DNA of 64,000 bases from Bradyrhizobium glycinis (GCF_016031655.1 NZ_JACCHQ010000016.1:123060-187059), one strand, 5' to 3'; shown: positions 8,299 through 17,034, numbered from the stretch's first letter. The notes: a model not told the origin generated them from the letters alone. A program made the numbers and translations.

Positions 8299-9708
8299 AT
8301 GACAATGGAACAGGATCGCTGGTCACGCGTGAAGGGTCGGCTGCGCTCGAGCGTTGGCGAGGACGTTTACACGAGCTGGTTTGCACGCATGGATCTGGAA
8401 GGCGTGCAGGACGAGAGCGTGCGGCTCTCGGTGCCGACGCGGTTCCTGAAGAGCTGGATCCAGGCCCATTATGCCGAGCGCGTGCTGTCGTGCTGGCAGG
8501 CCGAGATGCCGGAAGTGCATCGCATCGACCTCACGGTGCGGTCCGCCGTGCGCCCCTCGGCGCAGCCGAAGGAAGCGCCCGCGCCAGTCGAGGCGCGCCG
8601 CGCGCCCACGCCGGAATTGCGCTCGACCGCGACCGCGCCGGTCTCGGCCAGCCACGACGCGCTCGGCGGCTCGCCGCTCGATCCGCGCCTGACCTTCGCG
8701 AGCTTCGTCGTCGGCCGCTCGAACACGCTGGCTCATGCGGCCGCGCGCCAGGTCGCCGAAGGGCGTCGCGGCGATCCCGTGATGTTCAACCCGCTCTACA
8801 TCCATGCCGGCGTCGGCCTCGGCAAGACGCATCTGCTCCAGGCGGTGACCTGGGCCGGCAATTCCGGCAACGAGCGCAAGGTGCTGTATCTCACGGCCGA
8901 AAAATTCATGTACGGCTTCGTCGCCGCGCTCAAGACGCAGACGGCGCTGGCCTTCAAGGAAGCGCTGCGCGGCATCGACGTGCTGGTCATCGACGACCTC
9001 CAGTTCCTGCAGGGCAAGTCGACCCAGGCCGAGTTCTGCCACACGCTGAACGCGCTGATCGACGCCGGCCGCCAGGTCGTGATCGCGGCGGACCGTCCGC
9101 CGTCGGACCTCGAAAGCCTCGACGATCGCGTGCGCTCGCGGCTCGCCGGCGGGCTCGTGGTCGAGATGGGATCGCTCGGCGAGGAGCTGCGCCACGGCAT
9201 CCTGAAGTCGCGCGTCGCGGCGGCCCGCGCCCATCACGCCACCTTCGAGGTGCCCGAGGAGGTGCTGCATTATCTGGCGCGCACCATCACCCATAACGGC
9301 CGCGATCTCGAAGGCGCGATCAACCGCCTGCTCGCGCATTCCAAGCTCAACAACCGGCCGGTGACGCTGGAGATGGCCGAGCACGAGGTCCGCGACCTGG
9401 TGCGGCCGCAGGAGCCCAAGCGGATCAAGATCGAGGACATCCAGCGCGTGGTGGCGCGGCAGTATAATGTCAGCCGCTCCGACCTCTTGTCCTCGCGCCG
9501 CACGGCCAACGTGGTGCGCCCGCGCCAGGTGGCGATGTATCTCGCCAAGACGCTGACGCTGCGCTCGCTGCCCGAGATCGGCCGCCGCTTCGGCGGGCGC
9601 GACCACACCACGGTGCTGCACGCGGTGCGCAAGATCGAGGCGCTGGTCTCCAAGGACACCGCACTGTCGGAGGAAGTGGAATCGCTGAAGCGCCAGCTTC
9701 AGGAATAA
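8299..9708 (+). CDS. dnaA: Chromosomal replication initiator protein DnaA
   Basis: AAA+ initiator that binds DnaA boxes and opens the origin; 469 aa, the usual length in this group. Domain I spans about 1-85 (EQDRWSRVKGRLRS...), a variable linker about 86-130, the AAA+ domain about 131-345 with Walker A AGVGLGKTH (170-178) and Walker B VLVIDDLQF (228-236), and the C-terminal DNA-binding domain with the DnaA signature GGRDHTTVLHAVRKIE near 430-445. I chose the ATG at 8299 because it gives the family's MxxEQDRWSRVKG start and follows AGAGAAG at about the right distance. In-frame starts at 8200 and 8251 would add a poorly conserved extension. Confidence 0.96.
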   Translation: MTMEQDRWSRVKGRLRSSVGEDVYTSWFARMDLEGVQDESVRLSVPTRFLKSWIQAHYAERVLSCWQAEMPEVHRIDLTVRSAVRPSAQPKEAPAPVEARRAPTPELRSTATAPVSASHDALGGSPLDPRLTFASFVVGRSNTLAHAAARQVAEGRRGDPVMFNPLYIHAGVGLGKTHLLQAVTWAGNSGNERKVLYLTAEKFMYGFVAALKTQTALAFKEALRGIDVLVIDDLQFLQGKSTQAEFCHTLNALIDAGRQVVIAADRPPSDLESLDDRVRSRLAGGLVVEMGSLGEELRHGILKSRVAAARAHHATFEVPEEVLHYLARTITHNGRDLEGAINRLLAHSKLNNRPVTLEMAEHEVRDLVRPQEPKRIKIEDIQRVVARQYNVSRSDLLSSRRTANVVRPRQVAMYLAKTLTLRSLPEIGRRFGGRDHTTVLHAVRKIEALVSKDTALSEEVESLKRQLQE

Positions 9709-10121
9709 AGGCCTAGGGCTTCCTTTCACCTCTCCCCGCTTGCGGGGAGAGGTCGAATTCGATCGCAGATCGAATTCGGGTGAGGGGGTACAGGTCCAAC
9801 GGCAGGCTCACCCGCGGAGAGAGGCCCCTCACCCCAACCCTCTCAGGGCGAGCGAAGCTCGTCCCGGCCCCGTAAGAACGGGGCGAGGGAGCGCACCTGT
9901 GCCGGGGGGCGGCGGTCTTCGTTTTGGGCGGTAAATCGTGGGGAACTGGCTCCAATCCCTTGAATCCGGGGGCCATCCGCGCCACCTTGCGCGACCCAGG
10001 CGGCTTTGGTCATATCGGCAGGAATGATCCGGCCTTGCGGGGTCTTCGGTGCCGTGGCGCGCGTCCCGCCGCCCGGCCTTCTCAACGCTGTGTTTTCCTA
10101 AGGGATCGGGCGAGTAGTGCA
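9709..10121. other. dnaA-dnaN intergenic region
   Basis: 413 bp. The first part is occupied by a family B repeat. The remaining 9892-10121 has no coding frame I would support and must hold the dnaN leader, and possibly a dnaN promoter if the repeat ends the dnaA transcript. I see no clear -35/-10 pair. Confidence 0.5.
9726..9891. repeat. Family B palindromic repeat, copy 1
   Basis: A hairpin ACCTCTCCCCGCTTGCGGGGAG (first 20 bases at 9728) is followed by a GAATTCGATC / GATCGAATTC palindrome, GGGTGAGGGG and a second CCCTCACCCCAACCCTCTC module. The same modules are seen at 11301, 11859, 19798 and 27299. Confidence 0.8.
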
Positions 10122-11240
10122 ATGAAGGTTACGGTCGAACGCGCGCAATTGCTGAAGTCGCTGGGCCATGTCCACCGCGTGGTCGAGCGCCGCAACACGA
10201 TCCCGATCCTCGGCAACGTGCTGGTGCGCGCCGAGAACGCGAAATTGTCGCTGAAGGCGACCGACCTCGACCTCGAAGTGACCGAGACGCTGCCGGCGGA
10301 AACCGCGACTGCCGGCTCCACCACCGTGCCGGCGCACATGTTCTACGACATCGTGCGCAAGCTGCCGGACGGCTCGCAGATCGTGCTGGAGGCCGACGGC
10401 GACCGTGCCGTGCTCGCCATCCGCGCCGGCCGCTCGCGCTTCACGCTGCAGACGCTCCCCGAGAATGATTTCCCCGATCTGGCGGCCGGCGACATGTCGC
10501 ATTCGTTCTCGCTCGCCGCCAAGGACGTCAAGCGGCTGATCGACCGCACCCAGTTCGCGATCTCGACCGAGGAGACGCGCTATTACCTCAACGGCATCTA
10601 TCTGCATGCCGCCGGCACGCCCAAGGCCGCCACCTTGCGCGGTGTCGCCACCGACGGCCACCGCCTCGCCCAGCTCGACCTGGTGCAGCCCAAGGGCGCC
10701 GAAGGCATGCCCGGCGTGATCGTGCCGCGCAAGACGGTCGGCGAGGTGCAGCGCCTGATCGAGGACACCGAGGCTGAGATGACGATCGAGCTGTCGCAGG
10801 CCAAGATCCGCTTCACTATCGGCAACGTCGTGCTGACCTCGAAGCTGATCGACGGCACCTTCCCCGATTACGGCCGCGTCATTCCGCAGAACAACGACAA
10901 GGAGCTCGTCGTCGACAAGAAGGATTTCGAGAACGCGGTCGACCGCGTCTCCACCATCTCCAGCGAACGCGGCCGCGCGGTCAAACTGTCGCTGTCGGCG
11001 GGCAAGCTGGTGCTCTCGGTGACCAACCCGGATTCCGGCAGCGCGACCGAGGAGCTCGAGGTCGAATACGCCTCCGATGCGCTCGATATCGGCTTCAACT
11101 CCCGCTATCTGCTCGACATCGCCGCCCAGATCGAAGGCGACGTCGCAACGCTCCGCCTCGCCGACCCCGGCTCGCCGACGCTGGTGCAGGACCGCGACGA
11201 CAAGAGCGCGCTCTACGTGCTGATGCCGATGCGGGTGTGA
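10122..11240 (+). CDS. dnaN: DNA polymerase III subunit beta (sliding clamp)
   Basis: 372-aa ring-forming clamp that tethers the replicative polymerase to DNA. Starts MKVTVERAQLLKSLGHVHRVVERR and carries the family hallmarks NTIPILGNVL, ATDLDLEVTE, FAISTEETRYYLNGIYLH, ATDGHRLA and the C-terminal YVLMPMRV, which forms the binding pocket for clamp partners. Length is as expected. The ATG at 10122 is the first conserved methionine; in-frame codons upstream lie in non-coding sequence. Confidence 0.98.
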   Translation: MKVTVERAQLLKSLGHVHRVVERRNTIPILGNVLVRAENAKLSLKATDLDLEVTETLPAETATAGSTTVPAHMFYDIVRKLPDGSQIVLEADGDRAVLAIRAGRSRFTLQTLPENDFPDLAAGDMSHSFSLAAKDVKRLIDRTQFAISTEETRYYLNGIYLHAAGTPKAATLRGVATDGHRLAQLDLVQPKGAEGMPGVIVPRKTVGEVQRLIEDTEAEMTIELSQAKIRFTIGNVVLTSKLIDGTFPDYGRVIPQNNDKELVVDKKDFENAVDRVSTISSERGRAVKLSLSAGKLVLSVTNPDSGSATEELEVEYASDALDIGFNSRYLLDIAAQIEGDVATLRLADPGSPTLVQDRDDKSALYVLMPMRV

Positions 11241-11300
11241 GGGGCGTGGTCCCTCGCCAGCGCACCCCGCTTCTTGTGCCAAACGCGATGCCCGTTGCTG

Positions 11301-11450
11301 CGCCCTCTCCCCTTGCGGGAGAGGGCAGCTCCGCTAGCAGCCACAACCTCACTCGGGTGAGGGGTCCTCTCGCCGCACCTTCACTGTGGAGACAACCCCT
11401 CACCCGCCGCCGCTACGCGTCGGCACCCTCTCCCGCAAGGGGAGAGGGTG
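11301..11450. repeat. Family B palindromic repeat, copy 2
   Basis: Opens with GCCCTCTCCCCTTGCGGGAG and closes with CTCTCCCGCAAGGGGAGAGG, with CTCGGGTGAGGGG and CCCCTCACCCGCCG modules between. Lies just upstream of the broken nuclease gene. Confidence 0.85.
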
Positions 11451-11488
11451 AAAGCACCGCGCGTCAACGACATTCGGAATGAACGCCG

Positions 11489-11854
11489 ATGCCGCAAGAT
11501 CCGCACCATCGGCCAACGGCCAGGCATCTTCGCCAGTTCGCCAAGAAAATGCGACACGAGCCGACCGATGCTGAAGCTGCGATGTGGCGCTTGCTGAGGG
11601 ATCGCCGTCTGTCCGCGTTCAAGTTCCGCCGGCAGGTCCCATTCAAGAATTTCATTCTCGATTTCGTCTGCTTCGAGAAGCGTCTGGTGATCGAGATCGA
11701 CGGAAGCCAGCACGCGTAATCGCGGCGTGACGCAGTTCGCGAAGCCGCGCTATCCGCAGAGGGGTTTTCGATCGCGCGCTACTGGAACAATGACGTGCTG
11801 CAGCAGCCCACCTCTGTGTTGGAGGATATCCTTGCAAAGCTTGCAGGGCGGTAA
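11489..11854 (+). pseudogene. DUF559 endonuclease-domain protein interrupted by an in-frame stop
   Basis: Residues 1-76 (11489-11716) match the DUF559 / very-short-patch-repair-like nuclease family: FAKKMRHEPTDAEAAMWRLLRDRR, then FRRQVPFKNFILDFVCFEKR (last 20 listed) and the active-site-like strand LVIEIDGSQHA. A TAA at 11717-11719 stops the frame. The same frame then continues without any shift for 44 codons (SRRDAVREAALSAEGFSIAR and YWNNDVLQQPTSVLEDILAK, then LAGR) to a second stop at 11852, which is precisely the usual C-terminal half. A single G-to-T change of a GAA codon would explain the break. The whole frame would be about 121 codons, the normal family length. Confidence 0.82.
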
Positions 11855-11858
11855 GATA

Positions 11859-11917
11859 CCCCTCACCCGTCGCCTCACTTCGTGAGGCGCCACCCTCTCC
11901 CACAGGGGGAGAGGGGA
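11859..11917. repeat. Family B palindromic repeat, copy 3 (short)
   Basis: Contains CCCCTCACCCGTCGCCTCAC, a GTGAGGCG complement, and CACCCTCTCCCACAGGGGGA. It closes the segment between dnaN and recF that also holds copy 2 and the DUF559 pseudogene. Confidence 0.8.
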
Positions 11918-11943
11918 AGAACCGCGTCCATGACAAAGAACTG

Positions 11944-13080
11944 ATGACCCCCTCGCGCATTCATCGCCTGACGCTGACGCATTTTCGCAATTACCGGGCG
12001 GCTGGGCTCGAGACGGCGGCTGATCTGGTGGTGCTGGTCGGGCCGAATGGGGCGGGTAAGACCAATTGCATCGAGGCGATCTCGTTTCTGTCGCCGGGCC
12101 GCGGCCTGCGTCGGGCGACGCTGGAGGATGTCGCCGACAACCAGGGCGACGGCTCCTGGGCGGTGTCGGCGCAGGTCGAGGGCGCGCTGGGGCTGGCCAC
12201 GCTCGGCACCGGCATCGATGCGCCGCGCGCGGACGCCGCCGTCACCCGGCGCTGCCGCATCGACCGCGAGCCGGTGGGCTCGGCGGCAGCGTTCGGCGAT
12301 CACATCCGGATGGTGTGGCTGACGCCGGCCATGGACGGGCTGTTCATGGGCGCGGCCTCGGAGCGCCGGCGCTTCTTCGATCGTCTCGTGCTCGCCATCG
12401 ACAGCGAGCATTCCAGCCGGATCAACGCGCTCGAGCGCTCCTTGCGCTCCCGCAACCGCCTCTTGGAGACGCGCAATTACGACGACCATTGGTGCGACGC
12501 GATCGAGCGCGAGACGGCCGAGCTCGCAGTCGCGGTGGCGGCCACGCGCGGCCAGACCGCGGCAAGGCTCACCGGCATGCTCAACGCGCGCGCGCAAGGA
12601 TCCGCATTTCCGTCCGCTCAAATCGCGCTCGACGGCTGGATGGAGAATGCGCTGCTCGAGGAGACCGCAACCTCGGTCGAGGACCGCTATCGCCAGATCC
12701 TGCGCGACAACCGCCCGCGCGATGCGATCGCCGGCCGCACCACCGACGGCCCGCATCTCACCGACCTTGCGGTCGTCTACGCGCCGAAGAGCATGCCGGC
12801 GCGCGATGCCTCGACGGGCGAGCAGAAGGCGCTGCTGATCGGCCTCGTGCTGGCGCATGCGAGCCTGGTCGCCGAGATGACGGGCATCGTGCCGCTGTTG
12901 CTGCTCGACGAGGTGGTTGCGCATCTCGATCCGAACCGCCGGGCGGCGCTGTTCGACGAGCTGAAGACGCTCGGCGCGCAGGTGTGGCTGACCGGCGCCG
13001 ATCCTGCCGCCTTCGCCGAGATCGGCGCGGGGGGCGAAGTGTTTGACGTCGAGAGCGGACGAGTCTCGGCCCGCAGCTAG
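11944..13080 (+). CDS. recF: DNA replication/repair protein RecF
   Basis: 378-aa SMC-like ATPase that helps load RecA at gaps through RecOR. Walker A is GPNGAGKTN (33-41), in the usual place after the N-terminal LTLTHFRNYR. The ABC-type signature region is DASTGEQKALLIGLVLAHA near residues 282-300, and Walker B is LLLLDEVVAHLD near 319-330. Length matches alphaproteobacterial RecF. It is the last gene of the conserved dnaA-dnaN-recF block before the unusual paralog array. Confidence 0.97.
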   Translation: MTPSRIHRLTLTHFRNYRAAGLETAADLVVLVGPNGAGKTNCIEAISFLSPGRGLRRATLEDVADNQGDGSWAVSAQVEGALGLATLGTGIDAPRADAAVTRRCRIDREPVGSAAAFGDHIRMVWLTPAMDGLFMGAASERRRFFDRLVLAIDSEHSSRINALERSLRSRNRLLETRNYDDHWCDAIERETAELAVAVAATRGQTAARLTGMLNARAQGSAFPSAQIALDGWMENALLEETATSVEDRYRQILRDNRPRDAIAGRTTDGPHLTDLAVVYAPKSMPARDASTGEQKALLIGLVLAHASLVAEMTGIVPLLLLDEVVAHLDPNRRAALFDELKTLGAQVWLTGADPAAFAEIGAGGEVFDVESGRVSARS

Positions 13081-13190
13081 GCCGCCGCATTGAACCCGCT
13101 TGTTTGCGGCCACGACTAGCTGCTTGTGGCCGCAAGAGGCGGCCATCGCGCGGGATTTCACAACTGGCGCGATATCCTTGGAGCATGAGC

Positions 13191-13925
13191 ATGGCGAGTG
13201 TGGGGCGCAGGGCACAAGCTCCGGCACGATGGCAGTTGTTTGCGTGCGGCTTCGCCCTGCTTGCGATGTGCATGCTCGCGGCCAGCGCCGGTGCCTCGCT
13301 GCCGCATCTGTTTCCGACGACGCTCACGCTGGATTCCGATGCCAAGCTGCCCGCACCGACCCGCTACACTTACAGAGGGATCCACACCACGCTGATGCAG
13401 GGCGTCGACGCGCCGCTCCGCGTCAGGCTGGAGACCACCGTGCCCGCGGGGCTCAGCGACGTGCTCGCCTTCTACCGGACCGAGCTTCGCAAGCTCGGCT
13501 GGCAAGAGCAGCATGATGGCGCCGTGATCAACGCCGATCACGTCCGGCTCGCCTTCGTCTCGCCGCTGGGGCCGGCCGCGCTGAGGCTCGACCGCAAGGA
13601 TTCCGGCACCTCGGTTCATCTGGTGCAGAAGAACACGGACACGGCGACCAGAGCGAACGTGCTGCCCGAGCCCGGCCAGGCGAAGCTGGTGTTCAGCAAT
13701 ATCGGCGACAAGGAAGCGGTCCTCACCATCAACGAGCGGACCATCCCGCGCCCGGCCGGCGCGAATGCCGTCGCGCTGGACCTCGCGCCGGGCGAATATT
13801 CGTACAGGCTGGGCGTCCCGGGCCAACCCGCCACCACGAACATCCTCACCGTCGCCGCCGGCGACACTTGGGAGCTCACGGTCGGGCGCGACGGTGACGC
13901 CTGGCCGCCGCTCCAGCTGTACTGA
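13191..13925 (+). CDS. Exported protein of unknown function, paralog 1 of the recF-gyrB array
   Basis: 244 aa. A signal peptide with the shared motif RRAQAPARWQLFACG (6-20) leads into a hydrophobic core ending near ASAGA (31-35). Then a linker, a unit at about 77-150 containing VLAFYRTELRKLGWQE (91-106) and ending SVHLVQKN, and a C-terminal unit at about 155-244 with LDLAPGEYSYRLGVPG and LTVAAGDTWELTVGRDGD, ending PPLQLY. Start at 13191 is chosen because GGAG (13180-13183) is seven bases upstream; ATG 13185 is too close to it. It begins 110 bp after recF. About the same architecture as the proteins at 16339 and the end of 14046. No named family recognised; the C-terminal unit resembles small beta-sandwich domains of the PEGA kind only in general appearance. 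Confidence 0.85.
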   Translation: MASVGRRAQAPARWQLFACGFALLAMCMLAASAGASLPHLFPTTLTLDSDAKLPAPTRYTYRGIHTTLMQGVDAPLRVRLETTVPAGLSDVLAFYRTELRKLGWQEQHDGAVINADHVRLAFVSPLGPAALRLDRKDSGTSVHLVQKNTDTATRANVLPEPGQAKLVFSNIGDKEAVLTINERTIPRPAGANAVALDLAPGEYSYRLGVPGQPATTNILTVAAGDTWELTVGRDGDAWPPLQLY

Positions 13926-14045
13926 GCCTGTTGAACCTCTCCGGTTCCCGGCGCGACTTCTCGTCTGAAGCCGCGCCGACGGCGCCGCAGCCCGCCAATG
14001 CGCAAGGGCATGACGATCCGCGCGACATCCAGGAGTTTTTTGACG

Positions 14046-16208
14046 ATGCCGATGATCCGGCGCGGGGCGCAAGTCCCGGCAAGATGGCTGCTGCTTGCCT
14101 GCGGCATTCTCGCAATAGTGATCCCCTCGCGTCCCGCCGGCGCGGCAGACGATGGCATCGTCGACGTCCATACGCTGCCGCGGCTCGACGGCGCGGTGGA
14201 GGACACTTCGCGTCCCGACACCTATCGCGTGATCTACACCGTGCCGACCCCGCTTGCCGCCACGTCGGACGCCACCAGGAAGCTGCTGAGCGCCGACGGC
14301 TGGGTGCCCTATGTGTATCCGCTGGATGAGAAAAGCACAGCGTTGACTTTCAAGAAGGGACGGCAGGGGCTGCGCGTTTCCTTCACACAGGCGCGCGGGC
14401 GACCCGATCAGTCCGCGGTGTTCTACACGCCGAACCGGATCTACGCGAACGTGCCCTTTCCGGGAGACGCGATCGATCTCGTGTTCGACGAAACCCGGCC
14501 CTATCTCAGCTGCATTGCGCCCGGCGTGCTCGATGCGACCGCAGCATTCTTTACGAAGGACATGGCGGCGATGGGATGGCGCAAGCTTAACCCCGATACG
14601 GCATCGCGCTGGCCGAACGCCGATCTTGCCGCGGCCGTTCCGAACGGCGTTCGCATCTTCTACGACCACCCCGATCGCGACGCGACGCACGTCTACCAGA
14701 AGCCGGTGATGCTGACCCTGACGCGCCGCGACGATGGCCGCACCAATGTCGAGATCCGGGTGGCGCCGTTCGCACTTCCGGAGGTGCTCGAGGCCGACAG
14801 CGAGATGGCCGGCCTGCCGCGGCCAAAGCCGACCAAATCTGCGCGGAGCCTCGGCAGCGCCGACTCCAACAAGCGCGAGATCTCGGCGGCCGCAATGGCC
14901 GAGCTCCCCGCCGTGCTCGCCTTCTACCAGCGCGAGCTCGCCGCGCGCGGCTGGCAGGAGGATGGCCGCGCGCCGCTCCTGCCCGGCGACGAGATCGCGA
15001 TCAAGATCTCCAACACTGATGAAACCGGTGTGCTGCGGCTCGGCCGCAAATATGATTTCACCATGGTCAGCCTGGCCACGCAGGTGAAGGAATCCGCACT
15101 CGCCGCCCGCGCCAAGGCGAAGAAGGAAGCCGACGCGAGATTCCTGAGCGATGCCTTGGGTACGGCTCAGCAGCTCATTGCTGCCGATGATATCAGGCGC
15201 AAGACGCAGGCCGCCTCTCTGTCGGACGCCCCGCTCAATGCGCTCGCTGACAGCAAGACGCCGGTGCCGCTGCCCGAAAACGCCGAAGGCGTGACATTCG
15301 AAGGTGGCGACGGCCGGCTGGAATTCTCGTCGGCATCGAGCGTGAAGGCGCTCAGCAGCTTCTATCGGACCGCGCTGAAGAGCTCGGGCTGGAAGGAGCA
15401 GCGCTCCGTCATCAACCAGCCGAACATGGCGGTGATGGCGTTCTCGAAAGGCGGCAAGTCGATCTCGATGACCGTGATGCAGATGGGCCCGAAGGTGAAT
15501 GTCCGCGCCGACGGATCGGGCCTGGTGACGGAAGCGGCCAAGCCTGCGGCCGGCGCGGAGGTCGAGGTTCAGGCCAAATCCGCCGAGCCGCTCAAGCCCG
15601 ATCCTGAGTCGCCGCTGCCAGTGCCGACGCAGCGTTCGTCGAAATCGCTCGCCACCACGAAGATGCCCGGGGGCGAAGCGCCGCTCCGCCGCGAGCTGGA
15701 GGCCAGCATCCCCGCTTCGCTCGAGGAGGTCCTCGCCTTCTACCGGGCCGAGCTTGCAAAGCTGGGCTGGCAGGAGAGGGCCGACGGCGCGGCCGTGTCC
15801 GCGGAACGCGCGCAGATCGACTTCACCTCGCCGCAAGGTCCCGCCGTGCTCAAGCTCGGCCGCGCCAAGGGCGAGACCACGGTCAGCCTGGCGCAGAAGA
15901 ATGCCGATGCCGCGGCCAAGGCCGAGATCATGCCGAAGGCGGGACAAGCGCGGCTCATGCTCGGAAACATGGCAGCGAACGAGGTCGCGCTGACGATCAA
16001 CAAGCAGACGGTGAAGATTGCAGCCGGCGCCGGCGGCCCGCAATCACCGAAAGGCCCGATGCTCGATCTGCCGCCCGGCAAATACGAGTACGCGTTGCGC
16101 CTGCCCGGCCGCCCTGCGCGTAGCGAGTCCCTGACCGTTGCCGCCGGCGAGGCCTGGGGTCTCCTGGTGGGCCCGCGCGGCGACGTGCTGCCGCTGCAGA
16201 TGTACTGA
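14046..16208 (+). CDS. Large exported multi-unit protein of unknown function, paralog 2 of the recF-gyrB array
   Basis: 720 aa. Signal peptide with RRGAQVPARWLLLACG (5-20), cleavage probably near PAGA (30-33). The body holds up to five versions of the repeated unit, marked by a helix followed by a GW dipeptide: GW at 85-86, 177-178, 302-303 (VLAFYQRELAARGW), 448-449 (LSSFYRTALKSSGW) and 574-575 (VLAFYRAELAKLGW). A charged, Ala-rich linker lies at about 348-400. Residues about 545-720 align end to end with paralogs 1 and 3, including VSLAQKN, LDLPPGKYEYALRLPG, SLTVAAGEAWGLLVG and the final PLQMY. Start at 14046 follows AGGAG by 10 bases. Probably an expanded periplasmic or surface protein; function unknown. 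Confidence 0.85.
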   Translation: MPMIRRGAQVPARWLLLACGILAIVIPSRPAGAADDGIVDVHTLPRLDGAVEDTSRPDTYRVIYTVPTPLAATSDATRKLLSADGWVPYVYPLDEKSTALTFKKGRQGLRVSFTQARGRPDQSAVFYTPNRIYANVPFPGDAIDLVFDETRPYLSCIAPGVLDATAAFFTKDMAAMGWRKLNPDTASRWPNADLAAAVPNGVRIFYDHPDRDATHVYQKPVMLTLTRRDDGRTNVEIRVAPFALPEVLEADSEMAGLPRPKPTKSARSLGSADSNKREISAAAMAELPAVLAFYQRELAARGWQEDGRAPLLPGDEIAIKISNTDETGVLRLGRKYDFTMVSLATQVKESALAARAKAKKEADARFLSDALGTAQQLIAADDIRRKTQAASLSDAPLNALADSKTPVPLPENAEGVTFEGGDGRLEFSSASSVKALSSFYRTALKSSGWKEQRSVINQPNMAVMAFSKGGKSISMTVMQMGPKVNVRADGSGLVTEAAKPAAGAEVEVQAKSAEPLKPDPESPLPVPTQRSSKSLATTKMPGGEAPLRRELEASIPASLEEVLAFYRAELAKLGWQERADGAAVSAERAQIDFTSPQGPAVLKLGRAKGETTVSLAQKNADAAAKAEIMPKAGQARLMLGNMAANEVALTINKQTVKIAAGAGGPQSPKGPMLDLPPGKYEYALRLPGRPARSESLTVAAGEAWGLLVGPRGDVLPLQMY

Positions 16209-16338
16209 TCTCATGTCCGCGGGTGTATCGGCCTGGTTGAACCCGTCCAGTTCGCGGGGCGACTAGTCGTCGAGAAGGCGGCGGCCCTGTCGCAGCCGCT
16301 GCATCGCGCGAAGGCCGCGGTATTCCTGGAGAGTAGAC

Positions 16339-17034
16339 ATGACGACGGCATGGCGCGGGACGAAGGTCCCGTCACGGTGGTGGCTGTTGATGTGCGGCCT
16401 TACTCTTCTTGCAGGCTGCTCGCCGGAGCCACTTACCGCAGCAGATCCCCGCGCCGACATGCCCGTGCCGACGCGAGCCAGTCACGCAAGCTTCGGCACC
16501 ACGCACGCCTCCGGCATCGATGTCCCGTTCCGGCTCGAACTCAAAGCCCATGTACCCGCAGAGCTCAGCGACGTACTGGCCTTCTACCGCGCGGAACTCG
16601 GAAAGCGCGGCTGGCAGGAGAAGCCTGATGGCGCGATGGTCGAGGCCGATCACGCGCTGCTCGTCTTCGCCTCCCCGAAGGGGCCGGGCATGCTGACACT
16701 CGACCGCGCCAATGGCGAGACCACAGTCGACCTCGTGCAACGAAATACCGCGGTCGCGGCCAAGGCCAACTTCCTGCCGAGAGCAGGACACGCGCGGCTG
16801 ATCTTCGGTTATCTTGTACCTGATGTCGCCTCGCTCGCGATCAACGACCAGACCATCGAGATCGCGGGCGGCGTCAACCATCCACAAATGCTGGATCTGC
16901 CGCCCGGCACGTACTCCTACGCGCTGCTCGTGTCGGGCCGTCGGATGCGCACCGACACCATTACTGTGGCTGCCGGCGAAACGTGGAGCCTCAGGTTGGA
17001 TGACGACGACAGGAAGCCGGATCAGATCTACTGA
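16339..17034 (+). CDS. Predicted lipoprotein of unknown function, paralog 3 of the recF-gyrB array
   Basis: 231 aa. The N-terminal motif KVPSRWWLLMCG (9-20) is shared with paralogs 1 and 2, but here the signal ends in a lipobox, LLAGC, making Cys27 the likely lipid anchor. Then VPAELSDVLAFYRAELGKRG with W following (about 75-95), TTVDLVQRN, and the C-terminal unit LDLPPGTYSYALLVSG ... TITVAAGETWSLRLDDDD, ending PDQIY. Start is preceded by CTGGAGAGTAGAC. It ends 280 bp before gyrB. The lipid anchor suggests that this copy stays on a membrane while the other two may be released to the periplasm; that is inference. Confidence 0.85.
   Translation: MTTAWRGTKVPSRWWLLMCGLTLLAGCSPEPLTAADPRADMPVPTRASHASFGTTHASGIDVPFRLELKAHVPAELSDVLAFYRAELGKRGWQEKPDGAMVEADHALLVFASPKGPGMLTLDRANGETTVDLVQRNTAVAAKANFLPRAGHARLIFGYLVPDVASLAINDQTIEIAGGVNHPQMLDLPPGTYSYALLVSGRRMRTDTITVAAGETWSLRLDDDDRKPDQIY

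Noticed and set aside
11301..11917. Closely spaced repeats between dnaN and recF considered as a CRISPR-like array
   Set aside because: The units are inverted hairpins of unequal size without regular spacers or cas genes; they belong to the dispersed palindromic family B.
13158..16043. A 961-codon open frame on the minus strand opposite the paralog array
   Set aside because: It is antisense to two clear genes with signal peptides and ribosome sites, and its protein is the Arg/His-rich low-complexity type that arises opposite GC-rich genes.
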